A stretch of DNA of 6,198 nucleotides. It comes from Armatimonadota bacterium (GTDB lineage: Bacteria; Armatimonadota; Zipacnadia; Zipacnadales; VGFC01). Where the stretch lies: assembly GCA_016869015.1 (NCBI GenBank), contig VGFB01000248.1:1-6198 (forward strand), written 5' to 3'. Shown here one piece after another: positions 5,589-6,198 of the stretch. The notes beneath the pieces were generated by a model, which was not told the DNA's origin, did no database searches, and was given only the letters and a program-made list of their open reading frames with translations. Position 1 is the first letter of the stretch; the number at the start of each line of letters is the position of its first letter. Made by a program: the position numbers and the translations under genes.

Positions 5589-5620
5589 TCCCAAGGCTGC
5601 TTCGCATGTGACCCTTGGGA
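5589..5620. promoter_or_regulatory. TCCCAAGG inverted repeat, candidate operator
   Basis: TCCCAAGG (5589-5596) and CCTTGGGA (5613-5620) form an exact 8-bp inverted repeat with a 16-nt spacer near the middle of the 207-nt region between the divergent zinc-ribbon genes. Half-site spacing centre to centre is 24 bp. The position suits a shared operator, but no clear -35/-10 pair is visible. Confidence 0.35.
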
Positions 5621-5719
5621 TTCCTCCGCCCGGCAACGAGGGCAAGCCCCGGAGGTCGCCGCGCCGACCCCGTGGAATGCGCGCCCTCAGAGACGCGGAC
5701 CCTCCCAAGGAGGCCCAGG

Positions 5720-6198
5720 ATGAGCTCAGAGACCGCCCCGGTGTGCCGGGTGTGTGGTCGGGAGGGCCACGTCGAGGCGGCGAGCACGAGCTTCACGGCC
5801 GTGCTGGCGCTCATGCGGGCCGCGGCGGAAGGGACGGCCTGCGAGTGTCCGGCTTGCCGGCAGACGCTCGACCCGCGCGAGGCCGGCCTCATCGTTGAGC
5901 GCGCCATGGCCGCTGCCGACCGCTCGGGCGCGGCTCCGGGTGCGGAGGCGAAGCTGCCGTGCCCGTTCTGTCAGACCCCCGTGTCTCCCGTGGCGGTAAA
6001 GCACATCGAGAGCGAGGCTTCCCAGACCGACGCCCTCCGGCGGCTGGTCGACACCGTGCGCGCAGCAGGCGCCGGCGCGTGTCCCTGGTGCGAGTCCAGC
6101 CTGAACGCCGAGCAGATGCTCGCTTCGCTCCGCCGCGTCGCGCCCTCCGGCCCGTGGGACCGACTCGAAGCGAGCCTCTACGGGACCTCGACGGACGA
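5720..6198 (+). CDS. Zinc-ribbon protein, paralogue of the divergent gene, 3' end outside window
   Basis: No stop is reached: 159 residues are visible before the window ends. ATG 5720 has AAGGAGG (5707-5713) 6 nt upstream. Four CxxC motifs are seen: C9RVC12, C43PAC46, C81PFC84 and C121PWC124, probably making two zinc ribbons (first with second, third with fourth). Helices lie between them (FTAVLALMRAAAEG 25-38; SQTDALRRLVDTVRAAG 101-117). The second half, from CPFC through GAGACPWC to GPWDRLEASLYGTSTD (144-159), parallels the minus-strand protein that ends in LFDRLERDLYRPSSD. The first ribbon is extra, so this copy is longer. No known family is recognised. The gene probably ends shortly after the window, since its paralogue has only some 16 residues after the DRLExxLY motif. 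Confidence 0.75.
   Translation, partial: MSSETAPVCRVCGREGHVEAASTSFTAVLALMRAAAEGTACECPACRQTLDPREAGLIVERAMAAADRSGAAPGAEAKLPCPFCQTPVSPVAVKHIESEASQTDALRRLVDTVRAAGAGACPWCESSLNAEQMLASLRRVAPSGPWDRLEASLYGTSTD

Noticed and set aside
3795..5723. 642-codon plus-strand open frame across the ATPase and zinc-ribbon genes
   Set aside because: Low-complexity Arg/Ala/His/Pro composition, antisense to two genes with clear motifs and SD sites.

Overview
The window is GC-rich bacterial chromosome. It carries housekeeping-type genes on the left, one IS110-family insertion sequence in the middle, and an accessory cluster of zinc-ribbon and ATPase genes on the right. The high GC, good Shine-Dalgarno (SD) sites and the gene mix (WrbA, a DUF456 membrane protein, a translin homologue, STAND-type ATPase remains) suggest a soil or environmental bacterium, for example of Armatimonadota, Chloroflexota or Planctomycetota type. 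That placement is a guess; there is no rRNA or marker gene to settle it.

Left (1-1950): the 3' part of wrbA runs off the window edge and is followed by a DUF456 membrane protein. A convergent minus-strand gene encodes a bacterial translin/Trax-like protein. The two convergent genes are separated by a strong hairpin that probably terminates transcription in both directions. Short hairpins headed by GTAG, as in REP sequences, sit over the wrbA stop codon and, as a 28-bp inverted pair, upstream of the translin gene.

Middle (about 2040-3305): a complete IS110-type DEDD transposase with about 170 nt of highly structured leader. The leader folds by eye into three stem-loops, one with a symmetric 6x6 internal loop. 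This is the expected place and size for the bridge RNA of an IS110-group element. The last stem of the leader covers the transposase SD. The exact IS ends and the guide segments could not be fixed.

Gene-poor gap (3294-3743): no credible gene. It holds a perfect 22-bp stem, a smaller GC hairpin, and shuffled short repeat modules that recur at the broken end of the next gene.

Right (3744-6198): on the minus strand, a small zinc-ribbon protein is followed 44 nt later by an ATPase gene with an N-terminal zinc-binding motif, a HEPN-like RNALAH motif and a Walker A loop. That gene stops about 40 residues after Walker A, inside repeat-like DNA, so it is probably a truncated STAND/NACHT-type protein. 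Divergently, on the plus strand, begins a second zinc-ribbon protein that is a paralogue of the first; the two share a CPFC/CPWC zinc ribbon and a DRLExxLY tail. The cluster looks like the remains or edge of an uncharacterised signalling or defence locus.
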